From Lysobacter sp. M2-1 (GTDB taxonomy: Bacteria; Pseudomonadota; Gammaproteobacteria; Xanthomonadales; Xanthomonadaceae): a stretch of DNA of 64,000 bases. Within the stretch, counting starts at the first letter, position 1, and every line of letters starts with the position of its first letter. Below are positions 9,222-18,683 of this stretch, in pieces. The stretch covers positions 124,001-188,000 of the forward strand of contig NZ_JAKPBU010000011.1 in assembly GCF_022662495.1 (NCBI RefSeq). The letters run 5' to 3'. Under the pieces are notes generated by a model. It worked only from the letters and a program-made list of their open reading frames with translations. It did not search any database and was not told the origin of the DNA. The position numbers and the translations under genes are program-made.

Positions 9222-10259
9222 ATGTTCTCCCCTTCCAGCTACGCCGCACGGGAACTGGCCGAGCGCTTCTCCCTGCAGTTGCGGGGCGACGGCGACGTCC
9301 GACTCATCGGTGTCGCCACGCTGGCCCAGGCGCAGCAGCAGCAGCTGGCGTTCCTGGCCAACCCGCGCTATCGCGCACAGCTCGATGCGTCGCAGGCAGG
9401 CGCGGTGGTCATGCGCCCTGCGGACGCGGACGGCTACGCCGGCACCGCGTTGCTGGCCGACGATCCCTACGCAGCCTTCGCGCGCATCGCTGCGCTGTTC
9501 GAACCGACCGTCCCCTTCGACGCTGGCGTGCACGCGAGCGCCGCGATCGACTCCAGCGCGTGGGTCGATCCCGGCGCCCAGGTTGGGCCGTTCGTGAGCA
9601 TCGGCGCGCGCAGCCGTGTCGGTGCGGGCGCGGTGATCGGTCCGGGCTGCGTGATCGGGGAGGACTGCGAGATCGGCGCAGGCAGCCGCTTGGTCGCGCG
9701 CGTCACCTTGGTGACCAGGGTGCGGCTCGGCGAACGCGTGCTGGTGCATCCAGGTGCGGTGCTCGGCGCCGACGGCTTCGGCCTGGCAATGGAAGGCGGA
9801 CGCTGGCTGAAGGTGCCGCAGCTTGGCGGCGTGGTGGTCGGCGACGACTGCGAGATCGGCGCCAATACGACGATCGATCGCGGCGCGCTGGACGACACGG
9901 TGCTCGAGGAGGACGTGCGCCTGGACAACCAGATCCAGATCGGCCACAACGTGCGCATCGGCGCGCATACCGCCATGGCCGGTTGCTCGGCCGTCGCGGG
10001 CAGCGCGCGCATCGGCCGCTATTGCCTGATCGGCGGCGCCGCCGGGGTACTCGGCCATCTGGAGGTCTGCGACCGCGTGGTGATCACGGCCATGAGCCTG
10101 GTCACCCACTCGATCCGCGAGCCGGGAGAGTATTCTTCCGGCACACCGCTGATGGACAATCGCAGCTGGCGCAGGAGCGCGGCGCGCTTCAAGCAGCTCG
10201 ACGCGCTCGCGCGACGCATCGGCACCGGCGACCGCGGTGCAAGCAACCAGGAGACATGA
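9222..10259 (+). CDS. lpxD: UDP-3-O-(3-hydroxyacyl)glucosamine N-acyltransferase
   Basis: 345 residues, typical. Adds the N-linked 3-hydroxyacyl chain to UDP-3-O-acyl-glucosamine, the third step of lipid A synthesis. An N-terminal uridine-binding domain (to about 100) leads into a left-handed beta helix of hexapeptide repeats (PGAQVGPFVSIGARSRVGAG and onward). The likely catalytic His is in QIGHNVRIGAHTAMAG. ATG 9222 is used rather than TTG 9216. Its stop overlaps the fabZ start region (ATGATG), so lpxD, fabZ, lpxA form a coupled unit. Confidence 0.96.
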   Translation: MFSPSSYAARELAERFSLQLRGDGDVRLIGVATLAQAQQQQLAFLANPRYRAQLDASQAGAVVMRPADADGYAGTALLADDPYAAFARIAALFEPTVPFDAGVHASAAIDSSAWVDPGAQVGPFVSIGARSRVGAGAVIGPGCVIGEDCEIGAGSRLVARVTLVTRVRLGERVLVHPGAVLGADGFGLAMEGGRWLKVPQLGGVVVGDDCEIGANTTIDRGALDDTVLEEDVRLDNQIQIGHNVRIGAHTAMAGCSAVAGSARIGRYCLIGGAAGVLGHLEVCDRVVITAMSLVTHSIREPGEYSSGTPLMDNRSWRRSAARFKQLDALARRIGTGDRGASNQET

Positions 10260-10729
10260 TGGGCCCGACCCCGACCCCGCAGGCCGTCGATCTGCCGATC
10301 GACGTCAACGGAATCCACAAGCTGTTGCCGCACCGTTATCCCTTCCTGCTGATCGACCGCGTGGTCGAGTTCGGGCCGGGCAGCCGCGTGGTCTGCCACA
10401 AGAGCGTTTCAGCCAATGAAGCGTATTTCCAGGGCCATTTCCCCGGTCGCCCGGTGATGCCCGGCGTGCTGGTGATCGAGGCGCTGGCGCAGGCCGGTGG
10501 GGTACTGACCCAGCTCGCACGCAACGGCACCTCCGACGGCACGCTGTCCTACCTGGTCAAGGTTGATGAAGCCAAGTTTTCGCGCATGGTGGTGCCCGGC
10601 GACCGGCTGGAGCTGGAAGTGACGATCAAGCGCGAGATCCGCAACATGACCCTGTACGCCGGGGTTGCGCGCGTGGACGGTGAACAGGTGGCCTGCGCCG
10701 AGATCCTGTGCGCAGAAATCAGGGAATAA
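10259..10729 (+). CDS. fabZ: 3-hydroxyacyl-[ACP] dehydratase FabZ
   Basis: 156 residues, hot-dog fold. Dehydrates 3-hydroxyacyl-ACP in fatty acid elongation, and competes with LpxA/LpxD for 3-hydroxyacyl-ACP, which explains its place between the lpx genes. The catalytic His lies in [12 protein letters not shown] and the Glu in [20 protein letters not shown]. Two adjacent ATG codons are possible (10256, 10259); the second has the better spacing from AGGAG at 10249-10253. The gene start overlaps the lpxD stop. Confidence 0.96.
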   Translation: MGPTPTPQAVDLPIDVNGIHKLLPHRYPFLLIDRVVEFGPGSRVVCHKSVSANEAYFQGHFPGRPVMPGVLVIEALAQAGGVLTQLARNGTSDGTLSYLVKVDEAKFSRMVVPGDRLELEVTIKREIRNMTLYAGVARVDGEQVACAEILCAEIRE

Positions 10730-10736
10730 CCGGGCG

Positions 10737-11522
10737 GTGACCGCACCTGGCATTCATCCGAGCGCCTCGGTCGATCCCTCCGCCAGGATCGGCGCCAGCG
10801 TAAGCATCGGCGCCTTCAGCCTGATCGGCGCGGACGTCGAGATTGGCGAAGGCACCAGTATCGGGCCGCATTGCAGCGTGCTTGGGCCCACGCGGATCGG
10901 ACGCGACAACCGGATCGTCGGCCACGCCGCGATCGGCGGCGAGCCACAGGACAAGAAGTTCGCCGGCGAGGACTCGCGGCTGGAGATCGGCGATCGCAAC
11001 GTCATCCGCGAATTCGTCACCATCAATCGCGGCACCGGTGGGGGCGGCGGTGTGACCCGGATCGGCAGCGACAACTGGATCCTGGCCTACACCCACGTCG
11101 CCCACGACTGCATCGTCGGCAACCACTGCGTGTTCTCCAACAATGCCACCCTGGCCGGCCACGTGAGCGTGGACGATCACGTGATCCTGAGCGGGTTCGC
11201 CGGGGTGCACCAGTTCTGCCGCATCGGTGCGCACGCCTTCGTCGGCATGGGTGCGTTCGTCAACGGCGACGTGCCTCCGTTCGTGATGGTCGCGCAGGAG
11301 GGCTATGGCCGGCCGCGCGGGATCAACAGCGAGGGCCTGCGGCGACGCGGCTTCGACGCAGCGCGCGTGGCTGCGATCAAGCGCGCGTACCGCGCCCTGT
11401 ACATGTCCGGCGCCAAGCTTGACGAAGCCAAGACACAGCTGGCCGAGATCGCCGGCGACAGCGACGACGTGCGGGCGATGCTCGCGTTCATCGAAGCCGG
11501 CGAGCGTCCGTTGCTGAGATGA
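10737..11522 (+). CDS. lpxA: UDP-N-acetylglucosamine O-acyltransferase
   Basis: 261 residues. First step of lipid A synthesis, acylating UDP-GlcNAc at O-3. Left-handed beta-helix hexapeptide repeats fill the N-terminal two thirds ([20 protein letters not shown]), with the catalytic His in [12 protein letters not shown] and a C-terminal helical domain (from about 190). Start GTG 10737, seven bases after the fabZ stop; this gives the usual short N-terminus, and no ATG fits. Confidence 0.96.
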   Translation: MTAPGIHPSASVDPSARIGASVSIGAFSLIGADVEIGEGTSIGPHCSVLGPTRIGRDNRIVGHAAIGGEPQDKKFAGEDSRLEIGDRNVIREFVTINRGTGGGGGVTRIGSDNWILAYTHVAHDCIVGNHCVFSNNATLAGHVSVDDHVILSGFAGVHQFCRIGAHAFVGMGAFVNGDVPPFVMVAQEGYGRPRGINSEGLRRRGFDAARVAAIKRAYRALYMSGAKLDEAKTQLAEIAGDSDDVRAMLAFIEAGERPLLR

Positions 11523-11613
11523 AAACCGCGAACGATCCGTTCGGTGGCCTTCGCGGCCGGACTCGGGCCATGCGAATCCGGCCCGGACGGCCGTAACGAC
11601 CAGAGCAACCGAC

Positions 11614-12801
11614 GTGCCCAATTCCCCCATCCCCACCACCGAACGCGGCCTCAGGATCGCGCTGTGCGCCGGCGAGTCTTCGGGCGACCAGCTCGGCGCC
11701 GGCCTGATCGAGGCGCTGCACCGGCGATTCCCCGATGCATCGTTCGCGGGCATCGGTGGCGAGGCGATGCGCGCGGCGGGGATGGAGACCTGGCACGACG
11801 CGCAGGAACTGGCGGTGATGGGGCTGAGCGAAGTGCTCTCGCACCTGCCGCGTCTGCTGCGCCTGCGCCGGGAATTCCGCGAGCGCGTGCTCGCATGGAA
11901 GCCGGATGTATTCGTCGGCATCGACGCGCCGGACTTCAACCTCGGCGTCGAGCGCTGGCTGAAGGCGCGCGAGCTGCGCACGGTGCATTACGTCAGCCCG
12001 TCGGTCTGGGCCTGGCGCGAGGGACGCGCGGCGAAGATCGGACGCAGCGCCGACCGGGTGCTGTGCCTGTTCCCGATGGAGCCGGACATCTACGCGCGGC
12101 ATCGGGTCGACGCGCGCTTCGTCGGCCATCCGTTGGCCGATGCCATGCCGCTCGATCCCGACCGCGGCCAGGCCCGCGCCGCGCTGGGCATCGCCTTTCA
12201 CGATCCGGTGCTGGCGCTGCTGCCCGGCAGCCGGCTGGGCGAAATCGCGCGCATGCTGCCGGATTTCCTGCGGGCGGCATCCCGGGTCGCCGAGCGCGTC
12301 ACCGGCCTGCAGGTGCTGGTGCCCGCCGCGAATGCAGCCTGCGCCGAAGCGATCCGCGCCGAACTGGCCCGCCACCCAGCGCTCGCGCGCCGGGTCCGGC
12401 TGCTCGATGCTCACGCCCGCGAGGCAATGATCGCCAGCGACGTTGTCCTGCTCGCCTCGGGCACTGCCGCGCTCGAGGCGATGCTGGCCAAGCGGCCGAT
12501 CGTGGTCGGCCACCGGATCGCGCCGACGACCTATCGCATCGTCCGCGCCTTCGGCCTGCTCAAGACCCGGTACGTCAGCCTGCCGAATGTGCTGGCCGGT
12601 GAAGCCCTGGTGCCCGAACTGCTGCAGGACGACTGCACGCCAGACCGGCTGGCAGCGGCGGTGCTGCATTGGTTCGAACAGCCCGAAGCCGTGGCCGCGT
12701 TGCGACCGCGGTTCCGCGCGATTCACGAGGCGCTACGTCGTAACGCTTCGGAGCGCGCTGCCGAGGCGGTCACGGAGCTGTTGGCCGCGAACGCGCCATA
12801 A
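11614..12801 (+). CDS. lpxB: Lipid A disaccharide synthase
   Basis: 395 residues, GT19 glycosyltransferase. Condenses UDP-2,3-diacylglucosamine with lipid X to the tetra-acyl disaccharide at the inner face of the inner membrane. Recognisable motifs are [13 protein letters not shown] near the N-terminus, [27 protein letters not shown] and [15 protein letters not shown], ending in the [12 protein letters not shown] donor region. Starts with GTG after a 91-base gap from lpxA that shows no other feature. Confidence 0.96.
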   Translation: MPNSPIPTTERGLRIALCAGESSGDQLGAGLIEALHRRFPDASFAGIGGEAMRAAGMETWHDAQELAVMGLSEVLSHLPRLLRLRREFRERVLAWKPDVFVGIDAPDFNLGVERWLKARELRTVHYVSPSVWAWREGRAAKIGRSADRVLCLFPMEPDIYARHRVDARFVGHPLADAMPLDPDRGQARAALGIAFHDPVLALLPGSRLGEIARMLPDFLRAASRVAERVTGLQVLVPAANAACAEAIRAELARHPALARRVRLLDAHAREAMIASDVVLLASGTAALEAMLAKRPIVVGHRIAPTTYRIVRAFGLLKTRYVSLPNVLAGEALVPELLQDDCTPDRLAAAVLHWFEQPEAVAALRPRFRAIHEALRRNASERAAEAVTELLAANAP

Positions 12802-12802
12802 T
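12797..12802 (+). promoter_or_regulatory. -10-like hexamer CATAAT before rnhB
   Basis: CATAAT overlaps the lpxB stop codon and ends six bases before the rnhB ATG (12809), where a transcript start would give a leaderless rnhB mRNA. There is no ribosome-binding site. Same arrangement as accA, xseB and others in this window. Confidence 0.4.
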
Positions 12803-12808
12803 CCGGCC

Positions 12809-13432
12809 ATGGACGGCAGCTTTCACCCCGACCCCGGTCCGCCGCAACCGCCCTTGCGCATCGCCGGCGTCGACGAAGCCGGGCGCGGGCCGCTGGCCGG
12901 GCCCGTGGTCGTCGCAGCGGTGGTATTCCCCGCCGTGCGCACGCCGGTGAACGGGCTCGACGACTCCAAGCGCCTGTCGCCGCAGCGCCGCGAAGCGCTC
13001 TATCCGCGCATCGTCGAGCGCGCGCTGGCCTGGCACGTGGTGTCCGTGGAAGTCGAGGACATCGACCGCCTCAACATCTACCACGCGACGATGCTCGGCA
13101 TGCGCCTCGCGATCGAAGCAGTGCAGCACGCCTGCGACCTGACGCGCATCGACGGCAATGCGCTGCCGCGCGGCCTGGGCTGCCGTGCCGAAACGGTCGT
13201 TGGCGGGGACGCCAGCGAACGCGCGATCATGGCGGCGTCGATCCTCGCCAAAGTCACGCGTGACAGGCGCATGCGCGAACTGCACGCGCTTTACCCGCAA
13301 TACGGCTTCGACCGCCACAAGGGCTACAGCTGCCCGGAGCACTTCGCCGCCTTGCGCGCATACGGGCCGTGCCCCCAGCACCGGCGTAGTTTCGCTCCGG
13401 TGCGGGAGTGCGGACAGACGGCGCTTTTCTAG
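12809..13432 (+). CDS. rnhB: Ribonuclease HII
   Basis: 207 residues. Removes RNA from RNA-DNA hybrids and single ribonucleotides from DNA. The N-terminal [16 protein letters not shown] carries the first Asp-Glu of the DEDD site and the GRG substrate motif; DDSKRLS, the Asp-containing THXD-like region and [11 protein letters not shown] follow. ATG 12809 begins eight bases after the lpxB stop. Position between lpxB and dnaE is the conserved proteobacterial order. Confidence 0.96.
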   Translation: MDGSFHPDPGPPQPPLRIAGVDEAGRGPLAGPVVVAAVVFPAVRTPVNGLDDSKRLSPQRREALYPRIVERALAWHVVSVEVEDIDRLNIYHATMLGMRLAIEAVQHACDLTRIDGNALPRGLGCRAETVVGGDASERAIMAASILAKVTRDRRMRELHALYPQYGFDRHKGYSCPEHFAALRAYGPCPQHRRSFAPVRECGQTALF

Positions 13433-13557
13433 TCGCTGCCCCCGGGGCCAGTCGGCTGGCCGATCAGCGGTACTCGCGCATCGAATCCAGGCATGCCACG
13501 GATCTCGAAATCGACGCCAGCGGGACCGCCAAGCGTTGAGCGACGCCTGCCGATTCA

Positions 13558-13587
13558 AGGGCCGCCCGGCTCGGCGGCCCTTTTTTT
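13558..13587 (+). terminator. Rho-independent terminator after rnhB
   Basis: A perfect 9-bp stem (AGGGCCGCC / GGCGGCCCT) with a six-base loop is followed by seven T. It closes the long pyrH/frr-to-rnhB run. Upstream, 13446-13461 forms a second small perfect hairpin (GGCCAG-TCGG-CTGGCC). The rest of 13433-13557 shows nothing. Confidence 0.9.
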
Positions 13588-13627
13588 CCGGCGCGTGGCG
13601 CCTGCGTGATCCCATGCCTGTCAAGCC

Positions 13628-13656
13628 TTGTCCGGGCCAGTCGCCGGCCCTAACCT
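13628..13656 (+). promoter_or_regulatory. Candidate dnaE promoter
   Basis: TTGTCC (13628-13633) and TAACCT (13651-13656) are separated by exactly 17 bases and lie just after the terminator and 26 bases before the dnaE ATG. Sigma-70-like by spacing and position only. Confidence 0.4.
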
Positions 13657-13681
13657 GCGGACTCATCCAGCGGCTCCGCCG

Positions 13682-16600
13682 ATGCCCGCCCGCTTCGTTC
13701 ATCTCCACTTGCACAGCGAGTACTCGCTCGCCGATTCGACGATCCGCATACCGGAACTCGTTGCGCGTTGCGCTGCCCTGCAGCAGCCGGCAGTGGCGGT
13801 GACCGACCGCAACAACCTCTTCGCCCTGGTCAAGTTCTACCGGGAAGCGGAGAAGGCCGGGATCAAGCCGATCGCCGGGGCCGACGTGTGCGTGGCCGAC
13901 GGCGACGGCAAGCTGTGGGACCTCACCCTGCTCTGCCGCGACCGCGCCGGCTATCTCGAACTGTCGCGCCTGCTCAGCCGCGCATGGATGGAAGGCCAGC
14001 GCCACGACGGCGTGGTGCTGCGGCCGCAATGGCTGCAGGACGAGGTCGGCGGTCTGTTCGCGATCGGGGGGCGTCACAGTCTGGCCGGGCAGCTCGCCGC
14101 CGGAGGCCGTCACGACCAGGCCGAACAGGTCGTGCGTGGCTGGCAGTCGGTCTTCGGCGACCGCCTGCACCTGGAACTCACCCGCTGCGGGCTGGCTGGC
14201 GAAGACGCGTTCAACGCCTTCGCCCTCGCCGCCGCGGCGACGTGCGGCGTCCCGGTGATCGCCAGCAACGACGTGCGCTTCCTGGATGCCGACGGATTCG
14301 AAGCCCATGAGGCGCGCGTGTGCATCGCCTCGGGGCGGGTGCTCGACGATCCGCGCCGCCCGCGCGACTACAGCGCAGAACAGTTCCTGAAATCCCCGGA
14401 GGAGATGGCGGCGCTGTTCGCCGACGTGCCGGACGCCGTCGACAACACCGTGGAACTGGCGCGCCGCTGCAACTTCGAGCTGAGCCTGGGCACCTATTAC
14501 CTGCCGGCGTTTCCGGTGCCGTCGGACCACACCCTGGAAAGCTGGATCCGCAGCGAGGCCCGCGACGGACTGGCACGTCGGCTGGAGAAGCATCCGCCGC
14601 CGCCCGAGCACGGCGTCTCGCCCTACGAACAGCGGCTGCAGAGCGAGCTGGACGTGATCGTGGGGATGGGGTTCGCCGGCTACTTCCTGATCGTGGCGGA
14701 CTTCATCAACTGGGCCAAGGACCATGGCATCCCGGTCGGCCCCGGCCGTGGGTCGGGCGCCGGTTCGCTGGTGGCCTGGGCGCTGGGCATCACCGACCTG
14801 GATCCATTGCCGTACGACCTGCTGTTCGAGCGCTTTCTCAATCCCGAACGCGTGTCGATGCCCGACTTCGACATCGACTTCTGCATGGACCGGCGCGACG
14901 AGGTCATCGACTACGTCGCCGCCAAGTACGGCCGCGACCGGGTCAGCCAGATCATCACCTACGGCACCATGGCCGCGAAGGCGGTGGTGCGCGACGTGGG
15001 ACGCGTGCTCGGCTATCCCTACGGCTTCGTCGACAGCATCGCCAAGCTGGTGCCGATGACCCTGGGCATCGGCCTGGAAGACGCGCTCGGACGCACCGAG
15101 AAATCCCGCCGCGATGAGGCCTGGCGCTCGCCCGAACTGATCGCGCGCTACAACGACGAGGACGACGTCCGCGACCTGCTCGACCTGGCTTTGCAGCTCG
15201 AGGACCTGACCCGCAACGCCGGCAAACATGCCGGCGGCGTGGTGATCGCGCCCAGTCCCCTGTCCGAGTTCTGCCCGCTGTACGCCGAACACGATGGCCA
15301 CGGCGGCGGCCGCAACCCGGTCACCCAGTTCGACAAGGACGACGTGGAAGCAGTGGGCCTGGTGAAGTTCGACTTCCTCGGCCTGCGCACGCTCACGATC
15401 ATCGACTGGGCGGTGAAGGCCATCAACCAGCGGCGTGGAGATGCTGCCGCGCTCGACATCACCGCCCTCCCCTTGGACGACCAAGCGACCTACGAACTGT
15501 TCGCACGCGGCGATACCGTGGCGGTGTTCCAGTTCGAATCGCGCGGCATGCGCGAGCTGCTCAAGCGCGCGCGGCCCGACACCTTCGAGGACATCATCGC
15601 CCTGGCGGCGCTGTTCCGCCCGGGCCCGCTCGGTTCCGGGATGGACCGCGAATGGGTCGACCGCAAGCATGGCCACACCGAGGTCAGCTATCCGCACGAA
15701 TCGCTCGAGCCGGTGCTCAAGCCGACCTACGGCGTGATCGTCTACCAGGAACAGGTGATGCAGATCGCCCAGGTGCTGGCGGGCTACTCGCTGGGCGAGG
15801 CGGATCTGCTGCGGCGCGCGATGGGCAAGAAAAAGCCCGAGGAAATGGCCAAGGAGCGCGCCAAGTTCGAGGCCGGCGCCGCGCAGCGCGGCGTCGACCC
15901 GCGCCGTGCCACGCAGATCTTCGACCTGATGGAGAAGTTCGCCGAGTACGGCTTCAACAAGTCGCATTCCGCCGCGTACGCGTTGGTCGCCTATCAGACC
16001 GCGTGGCTCAAGGTGCACCATCCGGCCGAGTTCATGGCGGCGGTGCTGTCCAGCGACATGGACAATACCGACAAGGTGGTCGGTTTCCTCGACGAGACGC
16101 GTACGCTCGGGCTCACCGTGCTGCCGCCGGACGTCAATTCGTCCACCTACATGTTCGAAGCGATGGACGATCGCACCATCCGCTACGGTCTTGGCGCGGT
16201 CAAAGGCGTGGGCCGCGGCGCGTGCGAAGCCATCGCGGAGGAACGCACGCGCGGCGGCGCGTACGCGGACCTGCTCGACTTCTGCAAGCGGGTCGACTCG
16301 AACCGGCTCAACAAGCGCGTGCTCGAGGCGCTGGTCAACGCCGGCGCGCTCGATGCGCTCGGTGCAAACCGCCCGTCGCTGCTGCTGCAGCTGCCGGAAG
16401 TGCTCAAGGCCTCCGACCAGCTCGCCCGCGAACGCGAGGCAGGTCAAGTGTCGCTGTTCGGCGGCTTCGCCGAATCCGCGCCGGCGCTGCGGATCGAACT
16501 GCCACAGGCGCCGGACTGGTCTCTGGCCCAGAAGCTGCAAGGCGAACGCGACACCCTCGGGCATTACCTCAGCGGCCACCCGCTGGACCCGTATCGCGAA

Positions 16601-17200
16601 GAGCTGCGCGCCCTGGTCGGCTACACCCTGGGCGACCTCGACACCCTGTGGCAGGGCCGGCCGCAGGACGCGCGCAGCGGCTGGCGCCCGGAGATGACCG
16701 CGGTCATCGCAGGCCAGGTGGTGGGCCTGCGCAAGAAGGGCGACAGCCAGGCTTTCGTGCAGCTGGAGGACGGGCTCGGAAGGATCGAATGCGCGTTCTT
16801 CGCCGAAGCCTATCTGGAGTACGCCGCGCTGCTGACCCGCGACCGCATCCTGGTCGTCGAGGGCGGCCTGCGCGAGGACGAATTCAGCGGCGGGTTCGCG
16901 CTGCGCGCGCGCCGCTGCTGGGAATACCACAAGCTGTGCGAGACCTCTGCGCAACGGCTGTCGATGAGCCTGGACCTGCGCACGCCCGGTGCGCTGGCAG
17001 GCATCGAGGAGATCCTGGCCCGCCACCGCCCAGGTCAGACGCCGCTGCTTTACCAGCTGGTCGTGGACGGCGCGCAGGGCAGGCTCGATCTCAACGGCAG
17101 CGAGGGCGTCCGCGTCGACGCCGACCTGCCCGCGGTGCTGCGCACCCAGCCCGGCGTGCGCGCGGTCAAGGTGGCGATGGCCAAGCCCTGGGCGCATTGA
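13682..17200 (+). CDS. dnaE: DNA polymerase III alpha subunit
   Basis: 1172 residues, the normal size. Replicative polymerase of the Pol III holoenzyme. The N-terminal PHP domain begins FVHLHLHSEYSL. The palm has the catalytic Asp pair in PDFDIDFCMDRRDEV and a third in VKFDFLGLRTLTIID. Next come the fingers, a helix-hairpin-helix (RYGLGAVKGVGRGACEAI), a beta-clamp-binding segment (GQVSLFGGF, close to the consensus QxxLF) and an OB fold (about 1000-1080). ATG 13682 is chosen because the ATG at 13628 would add 18 residues lying across the promoter. holA, encoding the clamp-loader delta subunit, is also in this window. Confidence 0.97.
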   Translation: MPARFVHLHLHSEYSLADSTIRIPELVARCAALQQPAVAVTDRNNLFALVKFYREAEKAGIKPIAGADVCVADGDGKLWDLTLLCRDRAGYLELSRLLSRAWMEGQRHDGVVLRPQWLQDEVGGLFAIGGRHSLAGQLAAGGRHDQAEQVVRGWQSVFGDRLHLELTRCGLAGEDAFNAFALAAAATCGVPVIASNDVRFLDADGFEAHEARVCIASGRVLDDPRRPRDYSAEQFLKSPEEMAALFADVPDAVDNTVELARRCNFELSLGTYYLPAFPVPSDHTLESWIRSEARDGLARRLEKHPPPPEHGVSPYEQRLQSELDVIVGMGFAGYFLIVADFINWAKDHGIPVGPGRGSGAGSLVAWALGITDLDPLPYDLLFERFLNPERVSMPDFDIDFCMDRRDEVIDYVAAKYGRDRVSQIITYGTMAAKAVVRDVGRVLGYPYGFVDSIAKLVPMTLGIGLEDALGRTEKSRRDEAWRSPELIARYNDEDDVRDLLDLALQLEDLTRNAGKHAGGVVIAPSPLSEFCPLYAEHDGHGGGRNPVTQFDKDDVEAVGLVKFDFLGLRTLTIIDWAVKAINQRRGDAAALDITALPLDDQATYELFARGDTVAVFQFESRGMRELLKRARPDTFEDIIALAALFRPGPLGSGMDREWVDRKHGHTEVSYPHESLEPVLKPTYGVIVYQEQVMQIAQVLAGYSLGEADLLRRAMGKKKPEEMAKERAKFEAGAAQRGVDPRRATQIFDLMEKFAEYGFNKSHSAAYALVAYQTAWLKVHHPAEFMAAVLSSDMDNTDKVVGFLDETRTLGLTVLPPDVNSSTYMFEAMDDRTIRYGLGAVKGVGRGACEAIAEERTRGGAYADLLDFCKRVDSNRLNKRVLEALVNAGALDALGANRPSLLLQLPEVLKASDQLAREREAGQVSLFGGFAESAPALRIELPQAPDWSLAQKLQGERDTLGHYLSGHPLDPYREELRALVGYTLGDLDTLWQGRPQDARSGWRPEMTAVIAGQVVGLRKKGDSQAFVQLEDGLGRIECAFFAEAYLEYAALLTRDRILVVEGGLREDEFSGGFALRARRCWEYHKLCETSAQRLSMSLDLRTPGALAGIEEILARHRPGQTPLLYQLVVDGAQGRLDLNGSEGVRVDADLPAVLRTQPGVRAVKVAMAKPWAH

Positions 17201-17268
17201 CCCACGCGAGCGGACTCGAACGCCCTCACACCCTACCGCCGGGTACGGGCCGCCCGCCCCCGTTCCGC

Positions 17269-17274
17269 TAGACT
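17269..17274 (+). promoter_or_regulatory. -10-like hexamer TAGACT before accA
   Basis: TAGACT ends six bases before the accA ATG (17281), leaving no room for a 5' leader; no Shine-Dalgarno is seen. Fits a leaderless start. Confidence 0.4.
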
Positions 17275-17280
17275 TCGCCG

Positions 17281-18240
17281 ATGAATCCGAACTACCTCGA
17301 CTTCGAACAGCCGATCGCCGACCTCGAAGCCAGGCTCCAGGACCTGCGCCATGCCAGCACCGGGCCCGCGGTCAACATCGACTCCGAGGTCCGCACCCTG
17401 CAGGCCAAGCTGCGCCAGCGCACGGCGCACATCTTCCGCGACCTGTCGCCGTGGCAGATCTCGCAGCTCGCGCGCCATCCGCAGCGGCCCTACACCAACG
17501 ACTACATCCGTGCGTTCTGCGACGAATTCGAGGAGCTCGCCGGCGACCGCGCCTACTCCGACGATGCCGCCATCGTCGGCGGCCTGGGCCGCATCGACGG
17601 TCGCAGCGTGGTGATCATCGGCCATCAGAAGGGTCGCGACACCAAGGCCAAGGTCCGGCGCAACTTCGGCATGCCGCGGCCGGAGGGCTATCGCAAGGCG
17701 CTGCGGCTGATGAAGCTGGCCGAGCGCTTCAAACTGCCCCTGCTCACCTTCATCGACACGCCGGGTGCGTATCCGGGCATCGGTGCCGAGGAACGCGGCC
17801 AGTCCGAAGCCATCGCCCGCAACCTGCTGGAAATGGCGGAATTGCGCACGCCCATCATCTGCACCGTGATCGGCGAGGGCGGCAGCGGCGGCGCGCTGGC
17901 GATCGGCGTGGGCGACCGCACGCTGATGCTCGAATACAGCACCTATTCGGTGATCTCGCCCGAAGGCTGCGCCTCGATCCTGTGGAAATCGGCGGACAAG
18001 GCCAAGGACGCCGCCGAACAACTGGGGCTCACTGCGAAACGGCTCAAGGAACTCGGCCTGGTCGACAAGGTCATCCGCGAACCCATCGGCGGCGCGCACC
18101 GCAATGCGAAGCAGATGGCCACGCGCCTGAAGGCGGTGCTGATGAACGAACTCGACGTGCTCGAGGCGCTGCCCATCGACAAGCTGCTGGCCCAGCGCTA
18201 CAAGCGCCTGCGCGGCTACGGCGCATACGAAGCCGCCTGA
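17281..18240 (+). CDS. accA: Acetyl-CoA carboxylase carboxyltransferase alpha subunit
   Basis: 319 residues. Forms the carboxyltransferase with AccD, moving CO2 from biotin to acetyl-CoA for malonyl-CoA synthesis. Begins [19 protein letters not shown], with the helical N-terminus typical of AccA. The crotonase-like fold carries [20 protein letters not shown] and [15 protein letters not shown] (oxyanion-hole glycines) and [15 protein letters not shown]. Follows dnaE after 80 bases, the conserved order. Confidence 0.97.
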   Translation: MNPNYLDFEQPIADLEARLQDLRHASTGPAVNIDSEVRTLQAKLRQRTAHIFRDLSPWQISQLARHPQRPYTNDYIRAFCDEFEELAGDRAYSDDAAIVGGLGRIDGRSVVIIGHQKGRDTKAKVRRNFGMPRPEGYRKALRLMKLAERFKLPLLTFIDTPGAYPGIGAEERGQSEAIARNLLEMAELRTPIICTVIGEGGSGGALAIGVGDRTLMLEYSTYSVISPEGCASILWKSADKAKDAAEQLGLTAKRLKELGLVDKVIREPIGGAHRNAKQMATRLKAVLMNELDVLEALPIDKLLAQRYKRLRGYGAYEAA

Positions 18241-18319
18241 GCGCGGCCCCCTGCTTGCCCCTGGCGCCGCCGCGCTAAAGTGCTATGCCGCGGTTCCGCG
18301 GCGCCATGGGGAGTTGGGC

Positions 18320-18625
18320 ATGCTGATCAGGAAAGTCGGGGTGTTGTCGCTGGCGATCAATTCGGCCGTGATCGGCGCGGTCGCCGGCCTGGTGGTCGCA
18401 GTAGTCTTCCTGCTGTTCGGCTCGGCGGTCATGACGATGATGCAGGCAACGCACGGCGGCGCAGGGCTGGAAGGCTCCGCGTTCGGCGCCGGCATGGGCG
18501 TGGTGGGGCTGGTCCTGTTTCCGATCATGTATGCCGTGTTCGGCTTCATCGGCGGGGCGATCTACGCCCTGATCTTCAACCTGGCGGCCCGGATCACTGG
18601 CGGGCTGCAGATCGAGACGGCCTGA
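18320..18625 (+). CDS. Small membrane protein of unknown function
   Basis: 101 residues with two or three hydrophobic helices (about 10-38 and 53-92) separated by a Gly/Met-rich loop (MMQATHGGAGLEGSAFGAG). No family that I recognise with certainty. ATG 18320 is preferred over TTG 18314 because GGGGAG at 18307-18312 is then seven bases upstream. The gene sits alone between accA and tilS and is followed by a perfect hairpin (18637-18662). Codon use matches its neighbours, so it is likely a real gene. Confidence 0.7.
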   Translation: MLIRKVGVLSLAINSAVIGAVAGLVVAVVFLLFGSAVMTMMQATHGGAGLEGSAFGAGMGVVGLVLFPIMYAVFGFIGGAIYALIFNLAARITGGLQIETA

Positions 18626-18636
18626 CGCCGCTGGAC

Positions 18637-18662
18637 CCCGCAGTGGCCAGTGCCACTGCGGG
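18637..18662 (+). terminator. Perfect 11-bp hairpin without T-tract
   Basis: CCCGCAGTGGC and GCCACTGCGGG are exact reverse complements with loop CAGT. It lies 11 bases after the small membrane protein and 21 before tilS. With no T-run it may be an mRNA 3' end structure or a weak terminator. Confidence 0.5.
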
Positions 18663-18683
18663 TCGCGGCACCGCCACTCACGC

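Noticed and set aside
13433-13557. tRNA or other known RNA gene in the rnhB-dnaE gap
   Set aside because: No cloverleaf or CCA-like end; only a small hairpin and the terminator are seen.
12770-17197. Very long open frame on the minus strand across rnhB and dnaE
   Set aside because: It is antisense to dnaE/rnhB, whose motifs are complete. High GC leaves the opposite frame open; its product is an Arg/Gln/His/Val-rich shadow with no domain.
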